In this document: positions 1 through 8,969 of the stretch, piece by piece
Position numbering within the stretch: the first letter of the stretch is position 1
Layout: every line of letters starts with the position of its first letter
Source of the DNA: Balneatrix alpica DSM 16621
Lineage (GTDB): Bacteria > Pseudomonadota > Gammaproteobacteria > Pseudomonadales > Balneatricaceae
DNA: 64,000 nt
Direction of reading: 5' to 3'
Assembly (NCBI RefSeq): GCF_000619885.1
Contig: NZ_KK211041.1
Coordinates: 326,900-390,899, forward strand
The notes under the pieces: generated by a model
Seen by the model: only the letters and a program-made list of their open reading frames with translations
What the model was told of the DNA's origin: nothing
Database searches by the model: none
Made by a program: the position numbers and the translations under genes

Positions 1-40
1 TCAGCAAGCTGACTTTTCCTGGACGGAAACGGGCATGCAT
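1..40 (-). CDS. 5' end of an unidentified gene running off the window (partial)
   Basis: Only the first 13 codons are present, reading MHARFRPGKVSLL. A strong ribosome binding site (AGGAG, about 8 bases before the ATG) resembles the one before norB. A second ATG four bases further in hits a stop after 11 codons, so the first ATG is the likely start. The gene has its own upstream region after the norB terminator, with two FNR/DNR-type dyads at 129-142 and 178-191. Its product is probably linked to anaerobic or nitrogen-oxide metabolism, but 13 residues do not identify it. Confidence 0.6.
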   Translation of the reverse strand, partial: MHARFRPGKVSLL

Positions 41-128
41 GGTCTCTCTCCTTAATCCTGCATCACGGGCTTCACGGCGGGCTCCTACAACCGTGGAGCC
101 ATGCTAGGTAGGTTGGCTGTAAACTAAC

Positions 129-142
129 TTGATGGTCATCAA
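129..142. promoter_or_regulatory. FNR/ANR/DNR-type box, perfect TTGAT-N4-ATCAA
   Basis: TTGATGGTCATCAA matches the FNR/CRP-family anaerobic or NO-responsive consensus in both half-sites. Its centre is about 95 bases before the ATG of the partial minus-strand gene. A site at -41.5 would place the transcription start near position 94, with a weak TACCTA -10 at 106-111 on the minus strand. Which regulator binds (FNR/ANR or DNR/NNR) cannot be told from the site. Confidence 0.75.
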
Positions 143-177
143 ATCAGCTCGGCAGCTGGAAATATCCTGTAGCAAAG

Positions 178-191
178 TTGACCAGGATCAG
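178..191. promoter_or_regulatory. Second, near-consensus FNR/DNR-type box
   Basis: TTGACCAGGATCAG matches TTGAY-N4-ATCAA with one mismatch at the last base. It lies 49 bp, centre to centre, from the perfect box at 129-142. Tandem FNR-family sites can modify activation or repression. This one could act on the same partial gene or be fortuitous. Confidence 0.4.
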
Positions 192-213
192 CTTTAGGCA
201 GCATCGACATAAG

Positions 214-238
214 AAAAAGCCCGCCAGAGTTGGCGGGC
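214..238 (-). terminator. Rho-independent terminator of norCB
   Basis: On the minus strand a GCCCGCC stem, a 6-base loop and GGCGGGC are followed by TTTTT. It lies about 60 bases past the norB stop, so the partial gene at the left edge is a separate transcription unit. Confidence 0.85.
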
Positions 239-297
239 AAGACTCCTAGCATGAGCGTGCAGAGGAGTGGACAGTGCTAGGTTGTAACGCGGACGGA

Positions 298-1701
<1,404 letters not shown>

Positions 1702-2136
1702 TTAGCCCTGAATATTGGGTGGCCAGCCAGCGGCATTAATCTGCGAGCTGTACTTGAGGAATTCCGCCACGGCCTGTAGCTCTTCTTCGCTCAGGTTGAA
1801 CTGGGGCATGGAGCGGCGGCCCGGAATGCCTTCGGCAGGGCGACTCTTGATAAAGGCGACGATGGCATCGGTCGAATGGCCGAAGCGCTGGTAAACATTG
1901 CCCAGCTCCGGTGCGTAGTAAGCACCCTCACCGAGCAGGGTATGGCAACCGATGCAGTTATTTTCTTCCCAGACTTTTTTGCCCAGGGAAACCTGGGGAG
2001 TGATGTTGGCCCGGTTATCGGTCTTGGGTAGTACCGATTCGGTATGCAGGGTCAGGCCTAAAAACACCAAAATGAAGAACAGGCTGCCTCCATAAAAGAT
2101 GTTTCTGGCCATGGATTTGGTAAAGGTTTCATTCAT
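1702..2136 (-). CDS. norC: Nitric oxide reductase, cytochrome c subunit NorC
   Basis: Membrane-anchored monoheme cytochrome c that passes electrons to NorB. From the ATG at 2136 the protein has 144 residues: one N-terminal membrane anchor (about 13-30), a CIGCH heme-c site at 61-65 and the likely axial Met110 in SMPQF. The open frame extends to 2208, but the 2136 ATG has a good AGGAG site and gives the usual NorC length and N-terminus. An FNR/DNR box is centred 78 bases upstream, so norCB is probably induced by low oxygen or NO. Confidence 0.95.
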   Translation of the reverse strand: MNETFTKSMARNIFYGGSLFFILVFLGLTLHTESVLPKTDNRANITPQVSLGKKVWEENNCIGCHTLLGEGAYYAPELGNVYQRFGHSTDAIVAFIKSRPAEGIPGRRSMPQFNLSEEELQAVAEFLKYSSQINAAGWPPNIQG

Positions 2137-2207
2137 CACGGCTCTCCTCATCCTTGGCATCAAGTGATACCCGAGCGGGATTGTCGGAAAAGCCAGGTCA
2201 TGCGGCA

Positions 2208-2221
2208 TTGACGATAATCAA
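2208..2221. promoter_or_regulatory. FNR/DNR-type box of the norCB promoter
   Basis: Read toward norC the site is TTGATTATCGTCAA, matching TTGAY-N4-RTCAA. Placed at -41.5 it predicts a start near 2173 and a -10 at 2180-2185 reading GACAAT on the minus strand. This is the spacing of class II FNR-family activation, as expected for norCB control by DNR/NNR or ANR. The site also partly overlaps the end of the pseudoazurin terminator region. Confidence 0.8.
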
Positions 2222-2223
2222 GA

Positions 2224-2249
2224 AGCCTTAGCCGCATGGGGCTAAGGCT
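2224..2249 (-). terminator. Terminator of the pseudoazurin gene
   Basis: A perfect 10-bp stem (AGCCTTAGCC / GGCTAAGGCT) with a 6-base loop lies just after the pseudoazurin stop. It is followed on the minus strand by TTCTT, a weak T tract. It separates the pseudoazurin transcript from norCB, which starts immediately afterwards. Confidence 0.6.
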
Positions 2250-2259
2250 GTTGGCGGGA

Positions 2260-2706
2260 TTACTGTACTTGGCTTAGATAGCCCTGCAGACGGTCTTTAT
2301 TCATCACAAAGGTGCTGCTCAAAGCGGGGGCATTGGCTTTGATTTCAGCCAGGTTGCTGGCCTCTCCGGCGACAATGACCCCCACCATGGCCATGATGCT
2401 ATGGGGCAGGCACTGATACAGGTAGACCCCCTCTTTATCCAGAGTGATGGAGACTTTCTGGCCCATTTCACCCTTCCAGCCCGTTGCACCTGCAGGGCTA
2501 AGTGCAGGGATGGACTCGGCATTATGGCCAGGATCACTCGGCTCAAAATGAACGGTGTCGCCTACCGCCACCTTCAACACGGCAGGCTCAAACACCATGG
2601 TGCCGTCACTGCCTTTATTTTTCATTTGTACGATATGTTCGGCGGCCAGCGCGCTTTGAGTGCAGCTGCTGAGCAGCAAAGCAGTGAACCAGGGCTTGAT
2701 TGACAT
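2260..2706 (-). CDS. Pseudoazurin, type I blue copper electron carrier
   Basis: Small periplasmic cupredoxin that donates electrons to denitrification reductases such as copper nitrite reductase or NO reductase. Starting at the ATG at 2706, preceded by AAGGAG, it has 148 residues with a Sec signal peptide ending near residue 22. The copper ligands are His61 in PGHNAES and Cys99, His102 and Met107 in YQCLPHSIMAM, with pseudoazurin spacing. It probably serves the neighbouring NO reductase, although it has its own terminator. A Fur-like sequence lies just upstream. Confidence 0.93.
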   Translation of the reverse strand: MSIKPWFTALLLSSCTQSALAAEHIVQMKNKGSDGTMVFEPAVLKVAVGDTVHFEPSDPGHNAESIPALSPAGATGWKGEMGQKVSITLDKEGVYLYQCLPHSIMAMVGVIVAGEASNLAEIKANAPALSSTFVMNKDRLQGYLSQVQ

Positions 2707-2734
2707 GGGAGACTCCTTGGGTTTGTTGACTAAA

Positions 2735-2749
2735 TGCAACTAATTATCA
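2735..2749. promoter_or_regulatory. Possible Fur box before the pseudoazurin gene
   Basis: TGCAACTAATTATCA matches the 7-1-7 Fur pattern TGATAAT-N-ATTATCA at 11 of 14 positions, with a perfect right half. It is 29 bases before the pseudoazurin start, where a repressor could block transcription. The identification rests on one degenerate motif. Confidence 0.35.
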
Positions 2750-2931
2750 TTTGTGTATTGCCTTGACCATGCTTCTTTACGTTGTGCCGCCTAGCACCTA
2801 GGTGTTGATACGGAAGTGCTGTGAATGAAAAAGGGGGCAATGCCATCAGAGGGGAGCTGCGTTGACAGCACAGGGAGGGGCTGCCAAGGTAGCCGCTATT
2901 AAAGAGCGGTGTTGGCAGTGAGGTGGTAGTA

Positions 2932-3612
2932 ATGCAGTACGAATGGATTCTGTTTGATGCGGATGAAACCCTGTTTAGCTTTGATGCCGAGGCGGGCTTG
3001 CGCCATATGTTTGCTCAGCTTGGCTATCATTTCGGCGTGGAGGACTTTGCTGCCTATCAAGCGGTAAATAAGCCTCTGTGGGTGGCCTACCAGGATGGGC
3101 AGATCACTGCCGCACAGTTGCAAACCGAGCGTTTTACCCCCTGGGCGGACAAGCTCAAGGTGACAGCGGCGGAACTGAACTCACGGTTTTTGGCCTCGAT
3201 GGCGGACATTTGTGCACCCTTGCCGGGGGCGCGGGAGCTGGTGGAGGCTCTGCACGGTCGGGTCAATCTGGGCATTATTACCAATGGTTTTACGGAGCTA
3301 CAGCAGGTGCGCTTGCAACGCACGGGGCTGGCCCATGCCTTCTCCACCCTGGTGATCTCGGAGCAAGTGGGAGTGGCCAAGCCGGATAAAGCCATCTTCG
3401 AGCATGCCTTTAGCCTGATGGGACAACCGGATAAACAGCGGGTATTGATGGTGGGGGATAATCCACATTCGGATATTCTGGGTGGTCTGAATGCCGGCAT
3501 TCACACCTGCTGGATCAATGCCAGGCAAGAACCTGCCCCAGCGGGAATCGCTCCCCACTATCAGGTGCAAAACCTGTTTGAGTTAAAAGCCTTGCTGCAG
3601 CCTTCTGCCTGA
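2932..3612 (+). CDS. yjjG: HAD-family pyrimidine 5'-nucleotidase YjjG
   Basis: Haloacid dehalogenase-family phosphatase that dephosphorylates nucleoside monophosphates such as dUMP, UMP and non-canonical pyrimidine nucleotides, a house-cleaning role. The N-terminal FDADETLF carries the nucleophile Asp9 and acid Asp11. The cap domain follows, then TNGF (motif II), the VAKPDKAIF lysine (motif III) and VGDNPHSDI (motif IV). The 226-residue length matches the E. coli protein. The ATG at 2932, with GAGG about 8 bases upstream, is preferred over the GTG at 2923. It stands alone between two minus-strand genes. Confidence 0.9.
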   Translation: MQYEWILFDADETLFSFDAEAGLRHMFAQLGYHFGVEDFAAYQAVNKPLWVAYQDGQITAAQLQTERFTPWADKLKVTAAELNSRFLASMADICAPLPGARELVEALHGRVNLGIITNGFTELQQVRLQRTGLAHAFSTLVISEQVGVAKPDKAIFEHAFSLMGQPDKQRVLMVGDNPHSDILGGLNAGIHTCWINARQEPAPAGIAPHYQVQNLFELKALLQPSA

Positions 3613-3616
3613 GCAG

Positions 3617-4111
3617 TCAGAGGGCTTTCTGCCAATAGCCCACATCAATCCAGCGCTCAAACTTAAAGCCCACCTGATGAAAGTGGGCAACCTTGACCAT
3701 GCCGAGTTTTTCATGCAGCGCCACGCTGGCGTCATTGGGTAGGGCAATCACCCCAATAAACTGGCGTTTCCCCAGTGCTTGCAGTTGCTCAAGCAACTGT
3801 TGATAGAGGCGGCTGCCTAAGCCCTGACCCTGGGCAGTCGGCTGTAGGTAAAGGGTACCTTCCACGGTATAGCGATAGCCCTGGCGCTCTTTCCATTGGC
3901 TGGCATAGCTATAGCCCAGCAGCTGTCCCTGATGCTCTGCCACTAACCAGGGCAGCCCCTGCTCCTGTTGCACCTTTTTGAGACGTATTGCCATGGTCTG
4001 GGCAGATACCGGCTCCTCCTCAAAGGTGATAATGCTGTGGCGGATATAGTGGTTATAGAGGTCAGCCAGGGCGGGGGCATCGTGCGGGGTGGCAGGGCGA
4101 ATCTGTTGCAT
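3617..4111 (-). CDS. GNAT N-acetyltransferase of the PAT/MnaT type
   Basis: GCN5-related N-acetyltransferase resembling the phosphinothricin / methionine-sulfoximine acetyltransferase group. It opens with IRPATPHDAPALADLYNHY, has a long central beta region and the acetyl-CoA binding motif QGQGLGSRLY near residue 110. It ends in the family-typical VGFKFERWIDVGYWQK. Members acetylate amino groups of methionine analogues or other amino acids. The actual substrate here is not shown. The start could also be the ATG at 4123, four codons earlier, and neither has a clear ribosome binding site. Convergent with yjjG, only 4 bp apart. Confidence 0.85.
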   Translation of the reverse strand: MQQIRPATPHDAPALADLYNHYIRHSIITFEEEPVSAQTMAIRLKKVQQEQGLPWLVAEHQGQLLGYSYASQWKERQGYRYTVEGTLYLQPTAQGQGLGSRLYQQLLEQLQALGKRQFIGVIALPNDASVALHEKLGMVKVAHFHQVGFKFERWIDVGYWQKAL

Positions 4112-4316
4112 GAGGATTACCATCTATCAGGGTGAGGTATGTCATGCAGCATAGGCAAATATCAGGCCGGATAGTGAGGAATGAACAGCCAGGGGCAGGC
4201 CGCTATCCTCTTATCCGAATCTAAACTTGATGCCAGCCCGGCATAGCGGCATTATCCATGCTCTTATAAAGGGCGCGGCCCTGATACCGACCTGTGCAAG
4301 ATAGAAACGCTGATCC

Positions 4317-5594
4317 ATGGAAACCCTGACTCTTTCTCCGCTTAGCCACGCCGAAGGCGAGGTGCAATTGCCCGGCTCCAAGAGCCTGTCAAACCGTTTA
4401 CTGTTATTGGCCGCCCTGGCCGAAGGCCAGACCAAAGTCGTTAACCTGCTCGACTCTGATGATGTGCGCCACATGCTCAATGCCCTGAGCAAATTAGGGG
4501 TGAGTTATGAGCTGGCTGCTGACAAGCGTAGCTGTGTGGTGAATGGTGTGGGCGGGGCCTTTGCTGCCGAAGCGGCAGAACTGTTCCTGGGTAATGCCGG
4601 GACAGCGATGCGCCCGTTGACCGCCGCCCTTTGCCTGGGCAAAGGCGAGTTTGTCCTGACCGGTGAACCGCGTATGTATGAACGCCCCATCGGTGACTTG
4701 GTGGATGCGCTCTTACCCCTGGGGGCCGAGGTGGAATACTTAGGTGAGCCAGGCTTTCCACCGCTGCGGATCAAGGCAAATGGCCTGCAAGGCGGCAGCG
4801 TCAGTATTAAAGGCAATATCTCCAGCCAGTTTTTAACCGCCCTGCTGATGGCGGCGCCCCTGGCGCAAACCGAGCTGGTGATTGAGATGGATGGCGAGTT
4901 GGTCTCCAAGCCTTATATCGACATTACCCTGCACGCCATGCGCCTGTTTGGGGTGAGTGTGGACAACCAAAACTATCAGCGCTTTGTGGTGCAGGGTGGA
5001 CAGCGTTACCGTTCACCTGGTGAGGTTATGGTGGAGGGGGATGCCTCCTCGGCCTCATACTTCCTGGCCGCTGCCGCCATTGCTGGTGGCACTGTGCGGG
5101 TGTACGGCGTTGGCTCCGAGTCAGTACAAGGAGATAAAGCCTTTGCCGAAGTACTGGGCAAAATGGGCGCCAAGGTGACCTATGGCCCTACCTGGGTGGA
5201 AGTCAGCCGGGGTGAATTGAAAGGGGTGGACCTTGATCTGAACGCCATTCCTGATGCGGCGATGACCATTGCCACCACCGCGCTCTTTGCCGAGGGTAAA
5301 ACCGCGATTCGCAATGTCTATAACTGGCGGGTAAAGGAGACGGATCGACTCCATGCCATGGCGACGGAACTGCGCAAAGTAGGAGCAGAGGTAGTAGAAG
5401 GGCACGACTTTATCGAGATTACTCCGCCAGCTCAGCTCACCTCCGCGGCGATCGACACCTATGATGATCACCGGATGGCGATGTGCTTTTCCCTTGCCGC
5501 CTTTGGTAGCGTGCCTATTACCATCAATGACCCGGGCTGTACCCGCAAAACCTTCCCCGAATACTTCGACCTGTTTAAGCGAATTACCCGTTAA
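4317..5594 (+). CDS. aroA: 3-phosphoshikimate 1-carboxyvinyltransferase (EPSP synthase)
   Basis: Sixth step of the shikimate pathway: joins phosphoenolpyruvate to shikimate-3-phosphate in the cytoplasm. The 425-residue protein has class I signatures: [10 protein letters not shown] near the N-terminus, the PEP-site [40 protein letters not shown] and [18 protein letters not shown]. It ends with [15 protein letters not shown]. The glycine in GNAGTAMRP marks the normal inhibitor-sensitive type. Monocistronic, with a strong terminator. No cognate pdxF/serC or cmk genes flank it, unlike in many relatives. Confidence 0.97.
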   Translation: METLTLSPLSHAEGEVQLPGSKSLSNRLLLLAALAEGQTKVVNLLDSDDVRHMLNALSKLGVSYELAADKRSCVVNGVGGAFAAEAAELFLGNAGTAMRPLTAALCLGKGEFVLTGEPRMYERPIGDLVDALLPLGAEVEYLGEPGFPPLRIKANGLQGGSVSIKGNISSQFLTALLMAAPLAQTELVIEMDGELVSKPYIDITLHAMRLFGVSVDNQNYQRFVVQGGQRYRSPGEVMVEGDASSASYFLAAAAIAGGTVRVYGVGSESVQGDKAFAEVLGKMGAKVTYGPTWVEVSRGELKGVDLDLNAIPDAAMTIATTALFAEGKTAIRNVYNWRVKETDRLHAMATELRKVGAEVVEGHDFIEITPPAQLTSAAIDTYDDHRMAMCFSLAAFGSVPITINDPGCTRKTFPEYFDLFKRITR

Positions 5595-5611
5595 GCTTGC
5601 TCTGGGTTAAT

Positions 5612-5642
5612 AAAGCCGCCTGATCGGGCGGCTTTTGTTTTT
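5612..5642 (+). terminator. Terminator of aroA
   Basis: AAAGCCGCC, loop TGATCG and GGCGGCTTT are followed by TGTTTTT, 18 bases after the aroA stop. Confidence 0.9.
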
Positions 5643-5654
5643 GCGTCATCCCAA

Positions 5655-6248
5655 TCAGGCAATCTGATAGCGCCCTGGCTTGTGGTTAAGCGTCAAAACA
5701 AGGTTGCACATAATGGCGGCCAATACTGACAGTGCGAGCACCCACCAGGGCACAATAAAGAATGAGGCCACTACAATCAGGCAGTCCAGCACCATCTGTA
5801 CCAATCCTGCTCGCACACCTCGGCTTTTTTGCAGGTAGAGCGCCAGAATCCCAAAGCCACCGAGGCTGGAGTGATGGCGAAACATCACCAGCATTCCCAC
5901 CCCAATTAACATGCCGCCGGCTAAGGCGGCATAGATGGCATCAATCTGCTGCAGTTGAATAAGCCAGTGCAGGTTATCGACACAGATTGACACCACGCTG
6001 ACCGATAAAAAGGTATTGAGGGTGAAGCGTCGCCCCATTTGTTGCCAGGCCAGGTAATAGAATGGCAGGTTCAACACAAAGAACCATTGGCCAAAACTGA
6101 AGTCAGTGAGATGGGTGAGCAGCAAGGTTAACCCAGCGGTGCCGCCAGTCAGCAGCCCCACTTCTTTAAATAGAAAGACCCCCAGTGAGACCAGGCTGGA
6201 GGCGACGATGAGTGCTAATAAATCTTCATAAAGGGGATGGCGTGGCAT
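5655..6248 (-). CDS. YitT/DUF161-type integral membrane protein
   Basis: A 197-residue membrane protein with five or six hydrophobic segments. GLLTGGTAGLTLLL near the N-terminus and GMLIGVGMLVMFRHHSSLGGFGILALYLQ in the centre (described here in pieces) are typical of the YitT_membrane family. The C-terminal DUF2179 domain of Bacillus YitT is absent, as in many proteobacterial members. The biochemical function is unknown. The frame is open to 6392, but the ATG at 6248 (MPRHPLYED) begins just before the first membrane segment and gives the usual length. Confidence 0.75.
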   Translation of the reverse strand: MPRHPLYEDLLALIVASSLVSLGVFLFKEVGLLTGGTAGLTLLLTHLTDFSFGQWFFVLNLPFYYLAWQQMGRRFTLNTFLSVSVVSICVDNLHWLIQLQQIDAIYAALAGGMLIGVGMLVMFRHHSSLGGFGILALYLQKSRGVRAGLVQMVLDCLIVVASFFIVPWWVLALSVLAAIMCNLVLTLNHKPGRYQIA

Positions 6249-6313
6249 CGTGATAACACCCTGATCAAATAAGGGCGCCATTATCCGCAAGACAGGCCTT
6301 TTGAGCAAAAACT

Positions 6314-6802
6314 TTACAGGGTGTTGCTTATATTTATCACTTCCAGCTCCAGTCTCTGCCCATCCCGTTGCCAGAGGAGTTGATCCCCACACTGTTTGGC
6401 TAGCAAGCTCTGCCCCAGTGGGGAGAACAGGCTAATGCGCCAATGATTGGGATCGGCTTCGTCCTCACCTACCAACTGAAATTGCCAACGATGGCCTTGT
6501 TGATCCAGGCACTGTACCCAGCAGCCGAAGCTGACCTGGCTAGGCTGTGCTGGCACCTCTATCACCTTGGCGCTGGTCAGTCGCTGTTGCCAAAAATCCC
6601 GGAGCTGGCGCAGTCGGGGTAATTGTCGCTGAGCTTCCAGGTTGTCACGCTGTTGCTGTAAACGCAGGTAGTCCTGCTGGTATTGGCGTAGTTGTTCACT
6701 GAGGCGCAGATAACCTGATGTTGTCAGATAGCAGGGGTGCTGGCGCACTAAGCTGGGCAGGCTATCGTCGTAGTGTTCTTCATTGACAAAGGCGCGGCTC
6801 AT
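6314..6802 (-). CDS. GreA/GreB-family secondary-channel protein with a shortened coiled coil
   Basis: The C-terminal half has the FKBP-like Gre fold: FGCWVQCLDQQGHRWQFQLVG, then a segment like the GreB SPMARALLKKEVGD block (SPLGQSLLAKQCGD). The N-terminus reads YLTTSGYLRLSEQL, like GreB. The coiled coil between GYLRL and the KVIE that ends it is about 14 residues shorter than in GreB. It lacks the GDRSENADY tip whose acidic residues stimulate RNA cleavage by RNA polymerase. It should therefore bind the secondary channel, if at all, without normal cleavage activity, closer to Rnk-like or DksA-like competitors. Length 162 residues. Confidence 0.7.
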   Translation of the reverse strand: MSRAFVNEEHYDDSLPSLVRQHPCYLTTSGYLRLSEQLRQYQQDYLRLQQQRDNLEAQRQLPRLRQLRDFWQQRLTSAKVIEVPAQPSQVSFGCWVQCLDQQGHRWQFQLVGEDEADPNHWRISLFSPLGQSLLAKQCGDQLLWQRDGQRLELEVINISNTL

Positions 6803-6929
6803 CTAGCGAACTCTCATACATGGACGGTGGTCCAGGGTTATGCCTTAACCACTAAGGGGTCGGCAAGCCAGGTGTCGGTTGAGTGCTTCTGCAGGTCGTA
6901 AAAAGGAACCTAGGCACTGCACTCCTCGT

Positions 6930-6961
6930 CCCGATACTGCCCACTAGACGGACAGTATGGG
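6930..6961. repeat. Imperfect inverted repeat between divergent-end genes
   Basis: CCCGATACTGCCC and GGACAGTATGGG pair around a short loop. It sits between the TauE-type gene (minus, ending at 7013) and the Gre-like gene start. It may end minus-strand transcription, but there is no T tract. Confidence 0.35.
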
Positions 6962-7012
6962 ATGGCGTTTCAGCAAAAGAGGGGAGTGGGTGACGGGAGC
7001 TCTAAAAGGCGC

Positions 7013-7843
7013 TTATAGCAATAGCTGTATCAACATCCGCATGCCGGTGATCAGCAAGACGACAGCAAACACTTTTTTCAGTTTGGCGGAGTCTAATTTA
7101 GCGGCTAACGATGCCCCTAAGGGAGCGAATAAGACCGTTAGAGGCACAATACATAGGAAGCCCAGCAGATTGACTAGGCCAAACGTGCCTACCGGGGCAT
7201 CGGCAGGCGCGCTGCCAAAAACAAGCATCGTTAAGGCACCAGGTAATGAAATGATGAGACCTATTGCCGCTGCGGTACCAACCGCTTTATGGGCGGGATA
7301 GTTATAAAGGGTGAGGAGCGGAACAGAAATAGTGCCGCCGCCAATGCCAACCATTGAGCTGAAAAAGCCAATGGATGTGCCCATGGCAGTTTGCCCAGCC
7401 TTGCCTGGTAGCGCTGGGAACAGTGCGGACTTACCTGTTCTGAAGAGCATATTCAGCGCCGATAAAGTCGCAATGATCCCGAACAGGGCGGTAAGCCAGG
7501 TGCCATCAACACGAGTGACCAGCCAGCTTCCTGCTAATACGCCTATAAAAATAAAGACGGTCCAGCGCCGTAACAGAGCAAAGTCAACGTTGCCTTTTTG
7601 CTGGTGCGAGCGAATGGAACTGATTGATGTCGGTACAATGGTGGCTAATGAGGTAGCGGTGGCGATGACCATGGCGGACTCCGGCGAAACGCCAAAACCC
7701 TGAAATACAAAAAACAGCACCGGCACAATGACGATGCCGCCACCTACGCCTAGTAAGCCTGCCAAAATCCCTGCAAATGCCCCGGTGGCAACCAACGCTA
7801 AAAGCGTTGATATATTGCTTGTTAAAAACTCAATCATGTTCAT
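7013..7843 (-). CDS. TauE/SafE-family membrane permease
   Basis: A 276-residue inner-membrane protein with about eight segments and the two family repeats. GGGGIVIVPVLFF-like glycine-rich sequence lies near residues 30-45, and GFFSSMVGIGGGTISVPLLT in the second half. TauE/SafE proteins export or import small organic sulfur anions such as sulfoacetate and sulfite, but specificity cannot be read here. It follows mesD by 85 bp on the same strand, so it may belong to the mesXD transcript and move a sulfur compound linked to methionine metabolism. That link is inferred from position only. Confidence 0.85.
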   Translation of the reverse strand: MNMIEFLTSNISTLLALVATGAFAGILAGLLGVGGGIVIVPVLFFVFQGFGVSPESAMVIATATSLATIVPTSISSIRSHQQKGNVDFALLRRWTVFIFIGVLAGSWLVTRVDGTWLTALFGIIATLSALNMLFRTGKSALFPALPGKAGQTAMGTSIGFFSSMVGIGGGTISVPLLTLYNYPAHKAVGTAAAIGLIISLPGALTMLVFGSAPADAPVGTFGLVNLLGFLCIVPLTVLFAPLGASLAAKLDSAKLKKVFAVVLLITGMRMLIQLLL

Positions 7844-7928
7844 TCGCCAATTACTTCAATTGGTGTGACATCAAAATGACGTCAACGAGTAGGGCATTTG
7901 CCGATCTCTAATGGGCCTGAGTAGCGAG

Positions 7929-8969
7929 TTAGGTTGAAAGCTCGTTTCTCACAATTTCCGCACCTGCCGCAAGTGCATCCAGCTTGGCTCTTGCCAGCTC
8001 CCGTGACAGGGGGGCCATACCACAATTGGTACATGGATAAAGTTTGTCTGCCTCGACATACTTAAGTGCTTCGCGCAGGGTAGCGGCCACTTCTTCCGCG
8101 GTTTCAACCACATCGGTAGCGACATCAATTGCGCCAACCATGACTTTTTTACCCTTGAGCAACCCGAGCACTGCAAAGGGGACACGACCGTTGTGGCATT
8201 CCAAAGAAACAATATCAATACTGGATTTTTGAATGGCGGGGAAAGTTTGTTCGTAGTGGCGCCATTCCTCCCCCAGGGTCTTTTTCCAGTCGGTATTGGC
8301 TTTAATGCCATAGCCATAGCAAATGTGTACGGCTGTCTCGCATTTTAGTCCTTCTGTCGCTCTTTCTAGCGCTTCGATACCCCATTCATTGACTTCATCG
8401 AGAAATACATTAAAGGCGGGTTCATCAAACTGGATTATGTTAACGCCGGCGGCTTCCAGCTCTTTGGCCTCTTCATTCAAGGCTTTGGCGAATTCGAATG
8501 CCAGCTTTTTGCGATCTTTGTAATAGTCATCATAGAGTGTATCCACCATGGTCATCGGACCCGGCAGTGCCCACTTAATAGGTTGGTTGGTTTGGCTGCG
8601 CAGGAATTTGGCGTCTTCAATAAATACCGGTTTCTGGCGGCTAACAGGGCCAACAATTCCTGGCACACTGGCATCGTAACGGTTGCGAATCCTCACGGTT
8701 TTCTTATTTTCAAAATCTACCCCGCTCAAATTCTCAATAAATGTCGTTACAAAATGCTGACGGGTTTGTTCGCCGTCACTGACAATATCAATTCCGGCTC
8801 TTTCCTGCTCTTGCAGGGTGATGCGCAGGGCGTCCTGCTTGCCATTAATGAGTGCTTCGCCTTCTAGTTTCCAAGGAGACCAGAGTTTTTCAGGTTCAGC
8901 CAACCAGGAGGGTTTAGGCAAACTACCGGCAGTGGAGGTAGGAAGTAGTTTTTTCATAAAAGTACCCAT
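7929..8969 (-). CDS. mesD: Core methionine synthase MesD (folate- and cobalamin-independent)
   Basis: Homologous to the C-terminal catalytic half of MetE, with no N-terminal folate-binding domain. The expected zinc ligands are seen: His and Cys in AVHICYGYG, Glu in SLECHNG and Cys in CTNCGM. IQFDEPAF is the homocysteine-site aspartate motif. Together with the DUF1852 partner immediately upstream this identifies the MesD family, which in aerobic bacteria makes methionine from homocysteine without methylfolate or B12 and needs MesX and oxygen; the methyl donor is unknown. The start at 8969 overlaps the mesX stop as TAATG, giving 346 residues; MKKLL at 8957 is the alternative. Confidence 0.9.
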   Translation of the reverse strand: MGTFMKKLLPTSTAGSLPKPSWLAEPEKLWSPWKLEGEALINGKQDALRITLQEQERAGIDIVSDGEQTRQHFVTTFIENLSGVDFENKKTVRIRNRYDASVPGIVGPVSRQKPVFIEDAKFLRSQTNQPIKWALPGPMTMVDTLYDDYYKDRKKLAFEFAKALNEEAKELEAAGVNIIQFDEPAFNVFLDEVNEWGIEALERATEGLKCETAVHICYGYGIKANTDWKKTLGEEWRHYEQTFPAIQKSSIDIVSLECHNGRVPFAVLGLLKGKKVMVGAIDVATDVVETAEEVAATLREALKYVEADKLYPCTNCGMAPLSRELARAKLDALAAGAEIVRNELST

